A stretch of 5,693 bases of DNA, from NCBI GenBank assembly GCA_003230435.1, contig QIDW01000168.1:1-5693 (forward strand), in the 5' to 3' direction. Of the stretch, positions 1 to 5,409 are shown in pieces. A program made the position numbers and the translations under genes. The notes under the pieces are model-generated. The model was given only the letters and a program-made list of their open reading frames with translations. It made no database searches and was not told where the DNA came from. This DNA comes from Acidimicrobiia bacterium (lineage in GTDB: Bacteria; Actinomycetota; Acidimicrobiia; Spongiisociales; ZC4RG35). How positions within the stretch are numbered: position 1 is the first letter of the stretch; every line of letters begins with the position of its first letter.

Positions 1-1
1 G

Positions 2-466
2 GCGGAAGTACTGGGTGTGGTGTCCGGGACCGATGGGGGCAGCGCCGAGATTCTCACGCTTGCCGCCGGAGGAACCCGGAACCCCTTCAACGAGACCACA
101 CTGCTGAACGGTGACTACAACCGTCTGGTCATGGACGGCCGGAAGGTGTTCGTCGAGGCGGTAAGGCGGATGAGCGAGGCCTCGGTCGAGGTGTTGCGAC
201 GGGTCGGCAAATCTGTGTCGGATGTCGCCCTTGTCATTCCACACCAGGCCAACCTGCGAATCATCGACGCCGTTCGCAAGAAGATGGGTCTCGACGAGGA
301 ACAGGTATTCGTGAATGTCCAGGAGTACGGGAACACGGGGTCGGCCACCGTTCCCTTGGCCATGTGGGAGGCCGTCGGCAATGGCAAGATCCAAAAAGGA
401 GATCTGGTAGTCCTGACGGCGTTCGGGGCAGGCTTCCACTGGGCAGCGGCCGCCGTTCAGTTCTGA
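2..466 (+). CDS. fabH: Beta-ketoacyl-ACP synthase III, C-terminal half (5' partial)
   Basis: This is the 3' part of a FabH-type condensing enzyme. In the family it condenses an acyl-CoA primer with malonyl-ACP in the cytoplasm, starting type II fatty acid synthesis. About 154 residues are present, compared with roughly 320 for a full protein, so the N-terminal half with the active-site cysteine lies off the left edge. The visible part carries the conserved IPHQAN motif, with the catalytic His codon at 242-244, and the YGNTGSATVP motif, with the catalytic Asn codon at 332-334. It ends in the usual glycine-rich AFGAGFHW segment before a TGA stop. The reading frame is open to the left edge, so the GTG at 17 is internal and not a start. 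It converges on the downstream hydrolase gene and overlaps its stop by 10 bases. The enzyme class is secure. Whether it is the housekeeping FabH or a KAS III-like enzyme of another pathway cannot be settled from this half. Confidence 0.93.
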   Translation, partial: AEVLGVVSGTDGGSAEILTLAAGGTRNPFNETTLLNGDYNRLVMDGRKVFVEAVRRMSEASVEVLRRVGKSVSDVALVIPHQANLRIIDAVRKKMGLDEEQVFVNVQEYGNTGSATVPLAMWEAVGNGKIQKGDLVVLTAFGAGFHWAAAAVQF

Positions 467-475
467 GCAATTTTT
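455..475 (+). terminator. Weak candidate intrinsic terminator of fabH
   Basis: A short hairpin spans the fabH stop codon: bases 455-459 (GTTCA) can pair with 464-468 (TGAGC, one G-U pair) around a GTTC loop. It is followed by AATTTTT at 469-475. The stem has only five pairs, so termination would be weak. A T-run after a stem at the gene end is the only support. Confidence 0.3.
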
Positions 476-1632
476 CCCAGGTAGTTCTCTAGATACCTCT
501 CGTACCGCTGCGGGTCGGCGTTCCAGCTCATCACATGACCCGCCGCGGGGGTTTCCACGAGTGTCACGACACTTCGGGCTCGAGCTTCCAGTTGCCGACT
601 CACCGAGATCGGGACTACATGGTCCGACGTGCCGTGAAAAACCAGTGTCGGGACCTTCAATATCGTCACTGCGCGTTGCACGTAGTTGGTGGCCTCCCAA
701 TCGACGTGCCAGCGCATGTCGGCGATCCACATCCCGAACTCGGCAATCAGACGACTGACTCGGATCTTGGTGCCCGAAAAACGCAGATCCTGGGACCCAT
801 ATCGCACTGCTTCGGCAAGAAGAACGTTTGGCGAGTCGAGCACCACACCGATCACCCGCTCGGCCAGATCCGACCGTTCCAAGAATGCCATGGCGTGAGC
901 GGCCCCGGTGCTGTAACCGACCAGGATGATTTCGGCCGCGCCATGACCGATGGCGTACTGCACTGCCCCTTCGACGTCCTCCCACTCTGTCTGCCCGAAT
1001 CGGTAGTGGCCACTCGGATCCCGAGGCGCTCCCGGGTCATTCCGGTAGTCGATGACCATCGATGTCACTCCGGCTGAGTGGAGAGTTGGCAGCAGACGAA
1101 TCGCCTCCCTTCTTTGCGCGGTCCACCCGTGAATGTGGATTGCCCAGGTGCTGGCATCCGCGGCTGGGACGGTCCACGACCCGATGGGTCCGAGCGGACT
1201 CTGGTATGTGGTGGTTTCGAAGTCGAGGTCTGCGTCTGATGGGTCGGTCGGGAAGGCATAACCCTCGAGTTCAACCGGTGGGCAGGTCTCGAGCGAGCTG
1301 TCAGCGCATATCGGGGGAGTATTCCCCTCGAGTTGGGTGTACTCCCGGGTTACATCCAGCCCATCGACTGCGATCACCTCGCCGACGCGCCCGTATCCGC
1401 CCTCCCAGTAGAGACCGAGTGTTCCCGGGTGTCCGATGTCCTGACGAGGCTCGGTAACGGTGAGAGTGATTCGTCGTTTGTCGACCGATCGAACCCAGAC
1501 ACCAAACTTGCGTTTCGACGGCTGAACACGGAGCGCACTTTTCCGAAACCCATTGGCATAGACCCACCCGCCAATCAGATGGAAGAGAACAATGAGGATG
1601 ATGATCAGCGAGATCGTTATTGCAATGGACAA
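457..1632 (-). CDS. Membrane-anchored alpha/beta hydrolase
   Basis: The 391-residue protein starts with one hydrophobic helix (residues about 3-25, rich in Ile and Leu). A variable region follows (about 30-150), then an alpha/beta-hydrolase fold. The catalytic set looks complete: nucleophile Ser241 in GYSTG, probable acid Asp337 in GTSDHVVP, and His366 in AAGHV. HIHGW (166-170) fits the oxyanion-hole strand. It probably hydrolyses an ester or acyl substrate at the membrane; the substrate is unknown. Basic residues cluster just after the helix (FRKS, SKRK), which by the positive-inside rule suggests that the catalytic domain faces the cytoplasm. The start is a TTG at 1632: an in-frame TAA lies 21 bases upstream and there is no ATG or GTG in the first 50 codons. 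No Shine-Dalgarno sequence is visible, but a TAAAGT hexamer lies 9 bases upstream, so the message may be leaderless. It is divergent from the larger hydrolase at 1761. The fold is secure; the substrate is not. Confidence 0.88.
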   Translation of the reverse strand: MSIAITISLIIILIVLFHLIGGWVYANGFRKSALRVQPSKRKFGVWVRSVDKRRITLTVTEPRQDIGHPGTLGLYWEGGYGRVGEVIAVDGLDVTREYTQLEGNTPPICADSSLETCPPVELEGYAFPTDPSDADLDFETTTYQSPLGPIGSWTVPAADASTWAIHIHGWTAQRREAIRLLPTLHSAGVTSMVIDYRNDPGAPRDPSGHYRFGQTEWEDVEGAVQYAIGHGAAEIILVGYSTGAAHAMAFLERSDLAERVIGVVLDSPNVLLAEAVRYGSQDLRFSGTKIRVSRLIAEFGMWIADMRWHVDWEATNYVQRAVTILKVPTLVFHGTSDHVVPISVSRQLEARARSVVTLVETPAAGHVMSWNADPQRYERYLENYLGKIAQN

Positions 1633-1641
1633 GGCCGAGAC

Positions 1642-1647
1642 ACTTTA
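1642..1647 (-). promoter_or_regulatory. Candidate -10 box for the leaderless hydrolase gene at 1632
   Basis: Read on the minus strand this is TAAAGT, matching TANNNT, with exactly 9 bases between it and the TTG start. Transcription would begin within a few bases of the start codon, which fits the missing ribosome binding site. No good -35 hexamer is visible at the usual distance. Confidence 0.4.
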
Positions 1648-1688
1648 CGAGGGAACTTCCGCGCCTGGGTTCAGCCCCGCCCCATCCT

Positions 1689-1735
1689 TTCTGTGAACGG
1701 AATTGTGGCCTCAGCCCGCGAATCGGTTCACAGAA
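1689..1735. repeat. 10-base inverted repeat in the divergent promoter region
   Basis: TTCTGTGAAC at 1689-1698 is perfectly complemented by GTTCACAGAA at 1726-1735, with 27 bases between the arms. The right arm falls where the -35 region of the 1761 gene would be. Two operator half-sites for a regulator that loops or binds as a higher oligomer is a possible reading; an RNA hairpin is less likely because the repeat lies upstream of both predicted transcript starts. Confidence 0.5.
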
Positions 1736-1745
1736 CGCGTTTGGC

Positions 1746-1751
1746 TAGATT
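1746..1751 (+). promoter_or_regulatory. Candidate -10 box for the leaderless gene at 1761
   Basis: TAGATT matches the TANNNT pattern and has exactly 9 bases between it and the ATG. No Shine-Dalgarno sequence lies between them, so the transcript is probably leaderless or nearly so. The -35 position 17 bases upstream reads TCGGTT, a poor match, and overlaps the right arm of the inverted repeat. Confidence 0.45.
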
Positions 1752-1760
1752 CTCCGCCAC

Positions 1761-3674
1761 ATGAACTTCACAGAGACCTTCGTCAAAGTTGCCGTCACCG
1801 TTTCTGATCGTCTCAACCCGATCACCAGTGGTCCGGCGGGGCCGTTGAAGGCGAGTGCCGCCCTCGATTCGTTTGGCCCGTCCTTGATGCCAAGAACATC
1901 GGTCCATCAGGGAATTGCCGCCGGATTGACAGTGCTCGCCGCCGAGGTAATCGGCCTCAGTGTGGACCTTGTTGCGCGAAGGGTGGCACCTGCCGGTTCA
2001 CCTCTGGCCTGGCGTGTTGGAGCGCGAGCGGCCATCGCCGCGGGTGGTACTGCCCTGAGCCGAATCCAGGAGGCTGAAGACGAGCCGACATCCAAGGCGA
2101 TGCTGCGCAGCGCGGGCCAGGTAGTGAGCGTCGCCGCAATAGGCGGCATCATCCATGAGGCCGGCAACGAGGTGCAAGGAAAGATAGACACTCCGATTGT
2201 GCCCATCGTCAGCGGTCTCGGTGGTTTCGGATACATGGCAAGCCGATGGGGTAAAGAGCTCGAAACCCGCAAGGCGGTTATCCAGCGTTGGACCGAGGAT
2301 GACAAACCGGCCCAGCTACCGCTGTCCATAACAATTGCCATTGGCCTGGCTTTTGCCGGACGATGGGTCGGCCGCGGCTATCTCTCGTCTCGCAACTCAC
2401 TCATCGCGTACGTCGGAGAAGGCCCTGGTCACTCTGCGATCGGTCGCGTCATCAACGGTGCCCTCTGGGGTGTGGGAGCCGTGACTCTTTACGGCAGTCT
2501 TGTCCGACGCATCTCGCGGGCCAACGCCAAGGTGGAGACGAACTTCTCTGTGCCCCCAAGCAACGAGTATGTCTCAGGTGGCCCGAACAGCGTTTCACCG
2601 TTCGAGGAACTCGGCCTCCAGGGTCGCAGGTACGTGACCGAGGTAGTGACTCCCGACGTAATCGAGGAGACACTCGGCGAGCCGTCCAAGGCTCATCCAA
2701 TACGAGCATATGTGGGTGTCGATTCGGAGCCCATCTACGCCACTGGGAGGTCAGAGCTCGCTTTGAACGAGATGGAGAGGCTTGGAGTGTTCGACCGGGA
2801 GTATCTGCTGCTGGTGTCGCCGACCGGGACTGGCTGGGTCGACCACACCATGATCGAGTCCGCCGAGCTGTTTGCTCGCGGCGACATCGCCACTGTCTGC
2901 ATTCAGTACGGAAAAGCGCCGTCGTTCCTCGAGGTCCAGGGAGTGTCGTTGGGCCGAGCCCAATTCCGGCAATTGTTGTGGGGCGTGAAGCAGCGTCTCC
3001 GCACTGTCGATGAGAAGAAGCGTCCCAAGGTGCTGGTCTTTGGTGAGAGTCTCGGGGCCTGGTCAAGCTCGGATGTCATCATGCACCAGGGCATCGCCGG
3101 CTTCGACCACTACGGCATTTCGAGGGCCCTTTGGTTTGGGCTTCCCGGTCTTGCCCGTTGGTCCAAAACCGGAATGCGTGAGGGCCGGAACCCGCTCACA
3201 CCCGGGGGCAGCGTCGCCGCTTTCGACAACTTTGAACAGTACGAGGCTCTCCCAGCGACCGAGAGAGAATCTTTGCGAGCCATCATTGTTGACCACGACA
3301 ACGATCCGATCGCCACGATGTCGCTCCGCCTGGCGGTCAAAAAGCCGTCATGGCTCGATGGCGAGCGGGGGCGCAACGTCCCTGAGAAAATGAAGTGGAC
3401 TCCCATTATCTCCTTCATCCAGGTGCTCATCGACGCGATGAATGCCATGGTCACAGTCCCCGGCGAGTTCAAGTCGTTTGGCCACGACTATCGGGCAGAC
3501 ACGGCCGATTTTGTACAGGCAGCGTATGGACTTCCGTCAGCGACCGACGAACAGAGACAGGCTATCCACGACACGCTGATAGCCCGTGAGATCGACCGTG
3601 CAGCTCGGATCAAGGCCGAGGAGCCAGGTCTCATAGGGGACCCGTTGCAGCAAGTCGGCGAGGTCGTCCAGTAA
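1761..3674 (+). CDS. Polytopic alpha/beta hydrolase of the Abhydrolase_9 (PF10081/DUF2319) type
   Basis: The 637-residue protein has two parts. Residues about 50-250 form a membrane domain with roughly five or six hydrophobic segments (near 52-72, 85-100, 117-135, 145-160, 187-205 and 225-248), matching the family's N-terminal module. Residues about 300-590 form the catalytic domain. Characteristic signatures are TGTGWVD (355-361), GESLG with nucleophile Ser430, RALWFGLPG (455-463), the probable acid Asp515 in DNDP, and His575 in GHDY. The whole triad is therefore present. The family is typical of Actinomycetota, and mycobacterial members are mostly uncharacterised; a membrane-lipid esterase or lipase role is an inference. 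The C-terminal tail (about 595-637) is charged and probably helical. The ATG at 1761 is preceded by a -10-like TAGATT and no ribosome binding site. It ends 6 bases before the stop of the convergent channel gene. The family assignment comes from remembered motifs and was not searched. Confidence 0.9.
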   Translation: MNFTETFVKVAVTVSDRLNPITSGPAGPLKASAALDSFGPSLMPRTSVHQGIAAGLTVLAAEVIGLSVDLVARRVAPAGSPLAWRVGARAAIAAGGTALSRIQEAEDEPTSKAMLRSAGQVVSVAAIGGIIHEAGNEVQGKIDTPIVPIVSGLGGFGYMASRWGKELETRKAVIQRWTEDDKPAQLPLSITIAIGLAFAGRWVGRGYLSSRNSLIAYVGEGPGHSAIGRVINGALWGVGAVTLYGSLVRRISRANAKVETNFSVPPSNEYVSGGPNSVSPFEELGLQGRRYVTEVVTPDVIEETLGEPSKAHPIRAYVGVDSEPIYATGRSELALNEMERLGVFDREYLLLVSPTGTGWVDHTMIESAELFARGDIATVCIQYGKAPSFLEVQGVSLGRAQFRQLLWGVKQRLRTVDEKKRPKVLVFGESLGAWSSSDVIMHQGIAGFDHYGISRALWFGLPGLARWSKTGMREGRNPLTPGGSVAAFDNFEQYEALPATERESLRAIIVDHDNDPIATMSLRLAVKKPSWLDGERGRNVPEKMKWTPIISFIQVLIDAMNAMVTVPGEFKSFGHDYRADTADFVQAAYGLPSATDEQRQAIHDTLIAREIDRAARIKAEEPGLIGDPLQQVGEVVQ

Positions 3675-3693
3675 GACGGACTAGTCGTCTTGC
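3671..3693. terminator. Hairpin spanning two convergent stop codons
   Basis: GTAAGACG (3671-3678) pairs with CGTCTTGC (3686-3693), with one G-U pair and a 7-base loop. The loop region contains the palindrome GACTAGTC (3679-3686). The left arm holds the TAA of the hydrolase, and the loop holds the TAG of the channel gene. There is no T-run on either side, so if it terminates at all it would work as a compact bidirectional element or as a block to read-through. Confidence 0.4.
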
Positions 3694-4409
3694 GCCGATC
3701 GCATTGTTCGGCCGGTGCCGAGCAGGGAGACGACCCGTGCCACTACCACAACGAGGAAAATCTGTCCCATGATCGTCTGGAAGACCACCACCGCCCGCGC
3801 CAGGTCGGTAACGGGTGTGATGTCGCCATATCCGAGCGTGGTCATGGTGACGAAACTGAAGTAGTTGAACTCGCCTAATCCACCATCGACCACGGACTTG
3901 AACGCGTCCGGATTGGCTCGGTAGATGGTGGCGAAGATGAAGCTGAATGCAATTCCTAGGGACAGATACGCGGCGATTGCTCCCCACATCGTCGTGCCGG
4001 TGATGATCTCGTGTCGGGCGATTCGTCTCACGATCACAGCGGGCGTTGCGATGAGAAGAACCCCGAGTACCAGTGAAGCGATTCCGACCACGACCGCCTG
4101 AACGCCTGGGATCACAAGAGCCAGAACCACCGTGATCCAGGCCAAGAATGAGATTCGCACGGCCAACGGCTTTGCGTCCGAAGCAATCATGGCGAGTGTT
4201 GCGGCGCCACCAGCGATGACCGCCGTGAGGATTCCCGAGGATTCCTTATCGGGCGACACGGCGATGGGCACGAGTATCAGCAACAGAAGCATCACCGTTA
4301 CGGTGACGTAGGCGTCGGACGATCGTTCGAATCGCTGCCAGCGTTTGGATATCTCTGGTGACAAGAGGAGTTCCTGAGTTGGTCCTGTCACGTTAGGTAC
4401 GGCTGGCAC
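3681..4409 (-). CDS. Potassium-channel-like membrane protein (Ion_trans_2 pore)
   Basis: The 242-residue protein carries a potassium selectivity filter, TTLGYGD (residues 190-196), within a pore loop (about 178-198). It is flanked by an outer helix (141-163) and an inner helix (204-229). Four further hydrophobic segments precede the pore (about 34-51, 59-76, 86-101 and 103-122). The fourth has no regular Arg/Lys spacing, so this looks like a six-helix channel without a working S4 voltage sensor. The C-terminus ends about 13 residues after the last helix, with no RCK or cyclic-nucleotide domain, so gating is unexplained. The likely role is passive potassium flux across the cytoplasmic membrane, probably as a tetramer. 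The start is GTG at 4409, with a weak GGAAG 3 bases upstream; another GTG at codon 7 is possible. A 19-base palindrome abuts this leader. The gene is divergent from the CPBP protease and converges on the Abhydrolase_9 gene. Confidence 0.9.
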   Translation of the reverse strand: MPAVPNVTGPTQELLLSPEISKRWQRFERSSDAYVTVTVMLLLLILVPIAVSPDKESSGILTAVIAGGAATLAMIASDAKPLAVRISFLAWITVVLALVIPGVQAVVVGIASLVLGVLLIATPAVIVRRIARHEIITGTTMWGAIAAYLSLGIAFSFIFATIYRANPDAFKSVVDGGLGEFNYFSFVTMTTLGYGDITPVTDLARAVVVFQTIMGQIFLVVVVARVVSLLGTGRTMRSAQDD

Positions 4410-4416
4410 GCACTTC

Positions 4417-4435
4417 CGGCATCAAGTTGATGCCG
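4417..4435. promoter_or_regulatory. Perfect 19-base palindrome, candidate operator
   Basis: CGGCATCAAGTTGATGCCG is a perfect 9+1+9 palindrome, 7 bases upstream of the channel's GTG start and inside the 89-base divergent region. Its size and perfect symmetry fit a dimeric repressor operator. As RNA in the channel leader it would form a 7-base-pair stem with an AACUU loop, directly next to the weak GGAAG ribosome binding site, so a translational role is also possible. Confidence 0.6.
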
Positions 4436-4464
4436 CGGGAACCAAGTAGCAGTCGAAAGCGTCC

Positions 4465-4495
4465 AAAATAGGAAGGGACACTCCCCCAGCTTCAA
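4465..4495 (-). promoter_or_regulatory. Candidate promoter for the channel gene
   Basis: On the minus strand, TTGAAG (4495-4490) is followed after 19 bases by TATTTT (4470-4465), a fair -35/-10 pair with a long spacer. Transcription would start near 4458, giving a leader of about 50 bases that contains the whole palindrome at 4417-4435. The match is by eye and the spacing is not ideal. Confidence 0.35.
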
Positions 4496-4498
4496 ACA

Positions 4499-5200
4499 AT
4501 GACACTCGTTTCCACCGTCGCACCACTTGCTGGTTACGCAATCGTCTTTCAGACGATCGTCTACTTGCTGATTCCTGCCCGTCGAAGGACGTTGTTGGCC
4601 CCTGTCCTCACCGGTGTGGTCGGGGCAGTGGTGACGTTAGGGGCTGGCTGGATCTTTGGTTTCGAGACCATCGGACTCGGTGCCCCCGACATGGCAATCG
4701 TGACAGCCTGGGCGGTTGCGACTGTCCTGGTGATGTCGGCCATCGGCGGGTACATGCTGAGAAAGCCTGAGCTTCGCCCCCAATTGGCCGACCCACGTCT
4801 CGCCGCGCTGAGTCCTCGTCAGGCGTTCACACAGATCGCGGTTCGGATCCCGGTGATGACCGCCCTCATCGAAGAGGCATTTTTCAGGGGCGTGCTCCAC
4901 GCTGCTCTCATCGCTCTTTACCCACCATCGATCGCACTGGTTGGAGGCGCTCTTCTCTTTGGGTTGTGGCATGTCGGTCCCGGCTTCGATCAAGCGCGTG
5001 CCACGGGCAAGGATTGGCGGAGCAACGCTCTTCATGTCGGAATCACTGTGTTGGCAACGTCTCTTGCCGGAGCAGCCCTCGTGTGGCTTCGCATGGAGAC
5101 GGGTTCGATCTGGGTTCCGGTAGCCGTTCACGCGGGAATCAACATGACTATGGCTGTCTTCGCCCGACTTGCCGCGCGTCGACAAATGGCGAGGGCCTAA
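4499..5200 (+). CDS. CPBP-family (CAAX-type, PF02517) intramembrane metalloprotease
   Basis: The 233-residue protein is strongly hydrophobic, with about six to eight membrane segments. It contains the three motifs of the CPBP/Abi glutamic-type intramembrane protease family in order. These are EEAFFRG (Glu125, Glu126, Arg130), FGLWH (Phe154, His158) and HAGIN (His211, Asn215). All key residues are present, so it should be active. Relatives process prenylated proteins, bacteriocins or anti-sigma factors, but most bacterial members have no known substrate. The ATG at 4499 is the only start before the first hydrophobic segment, because an in-frame TAG lies at 4469-4471. The purine-rich GGAAGGGA at 4471-4478 is too far upstream to act as a normal ribosome binding site, so initiation is unexplained. 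The gene is divergent from the channel gene and lies 209 bases upstream of an ECF sigma factor gene on the same strand. Confidence 0.93.
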   Translation: MTLVSTVAPLAGYAIVFQTIVYLLIPARRRTLLAPVLTGVVGAVVTLGAGWIFGFETIGLGAPDMAIVTAWAVATVLVMSAIGGYMLRKPELRPQLADPRLAALSPRQAFTQIAVRIPVMTALIEEAFFRGVLHAALIALYPPSIALVGGALLFGLWHVGPGFDQARATGKDWRSNALHVGITVLATSLAGAALVWLRMETGSIWVPVAVHAGINMTMAVFARLAARRQMARA

Positions 5201-5205
5201 CCGGC

Positions 5206-5225
5206 AGCCAGTTCTTCCTCTGGCT
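5206..5225 (+). terminator. Hairpin just after the CPBP protease gene
   Basis: AGCCAG (5206-5211) and CTGGCT (5220-5225) form a perfect 6-base stem with an 8-base loop, starting 5 bases after the stop codon. The bases that follow (CTAGCTTCATT) hold only a loose T content. It may terminate or protect the protease transcript; a classical T-tract is lacking. Confidence 0.35.
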
Positions 5226-5243
5226 CTAGCTTCATTGCCAATC

Positions 5244-5281
5244 CGGGTGGTTCCGGGTCGGCCGCACCCGGAATCCACTCG
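5244..5281. repeat. Long, strong hairpin between the protease and sigma factor genes
   Basis: TTCCGGGT (5251-5258) pairs perfectly with ACCCGGAA (5266-5273) around a CGGCCGC loop. With one bulged T at 5274 the stem continues: 5244-5250 pairs with 5275-5281, including one G-U pair. The total is about 15 base pairs. No T-run follows on either strand, so it is not a textbook terminator. It may be a strong RNA fold, a transcription barrier, or part of a structured leader of the downstream gene. Confidence 0.6.
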
Positions 5282-5283
5282 TC

Positions 5284-5297
5284 GCAACCCCCGTTGC
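5284..5297. repeat. Small C-loop hairpin
   Basis: GCAAC (5284-5288), a CCCC loop and GTTGC (5293-5297) form a tight 5-base-pair hairpin. It lies only two bases after the large hairpin at 5244-5281, so the two could stack in an RNA. The bases after it are TTGTAG. Confidence 0.45.
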
Positions 5298-5308
5298 TTG
5301 TAGTAGAA

Positions 5309-5369
5309 ATGCCCGGCAAGATCCGGAGGTAACGAATTTTCTGCGTAACCGGACCAGAAAGCCGGGCAT
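5309..5369. repeat. Nested inverted repeat in the sigma factor leader
   Basis: ATGCCCGGC (5309-5317) is perfectly complementary to GCCGGGCAT (5361-5369). Inside them TCCGG (5322-5326) pairs with CCGGA (5349-5353), leaving a 22-base apical loop. The two stems are separated by an internal loop (4 and 7 bases). The right arm ends 40 bases before the ATG of the sigma factor gene, so the element would lie in that gene's leader if transcription starts upstream. A 7-codon reading frame (ATG at 5309, TAA at 5330-5332) fills the left side. Confidence 0.5.
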
Positions 5370-5409
5370 GAACCAGTGGTGATAGACCGATCCATCCAGA
5401 GGGGGAGCC

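Noticed and set aside
446..453. GCGGCCGC eight-base palindrome near the fabH end
   Set aside because: It encodes the Ala-rich C-terminus of FabH, where GC-rich codons produce such palindromes easily; there is no sign of function.
535..1077. Plus-strand frame of 180 codons opposite the 391-residue hydrolase
   Set aside because: The minus strand carries the full Ser-Asp-His triad over this stretch; the plus translation is Cys/His/Arg-rich and resembles no known family.
1884..1891. TTGATGCC, matching half of the 19-base palindrome, inside the Abhydrolase_9 gene
   Set aside because: It is a single half-site within coding sequence with no inverted partner, and is best explained by chance.
2363..3013. 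Plus-strand frame of 216 codons in another frame of the Abhydrolase_9 gene
   Set aside because: It lies wholly inside the 637-residue coding frame, is Arg/Cys-rich, and shows no motif or ribosome binding site.
2452..3066. Minus-strand frame of 204 codons opposite the Abhydrolase_9 gene
   Set aside because: The plus strand encodes the conserved TGTGWVD and GESLG motifs here; the antisense translation is Arg/Pro-rich with no family signature.
5329..5349. GTAAC repeated at 5329-5333 and 5345-5349 as an ECF-type autoregulatory promoter
   Set aside because: The five-base repeat is too short to mean much, and no CGTC/CGTA-like -10 sits at the usual 16-17 base spacing from the first copy.
4637..5395. 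Long minus-strand open frame (252 codons) antisense to the protease gene
   Set aside because: It lies opposite a protein with all three CPBP motifs, its translation is rich in Arg, Gly and Cys with no recognisable domain, and long antisense frames are expected in GC-rich DNA.
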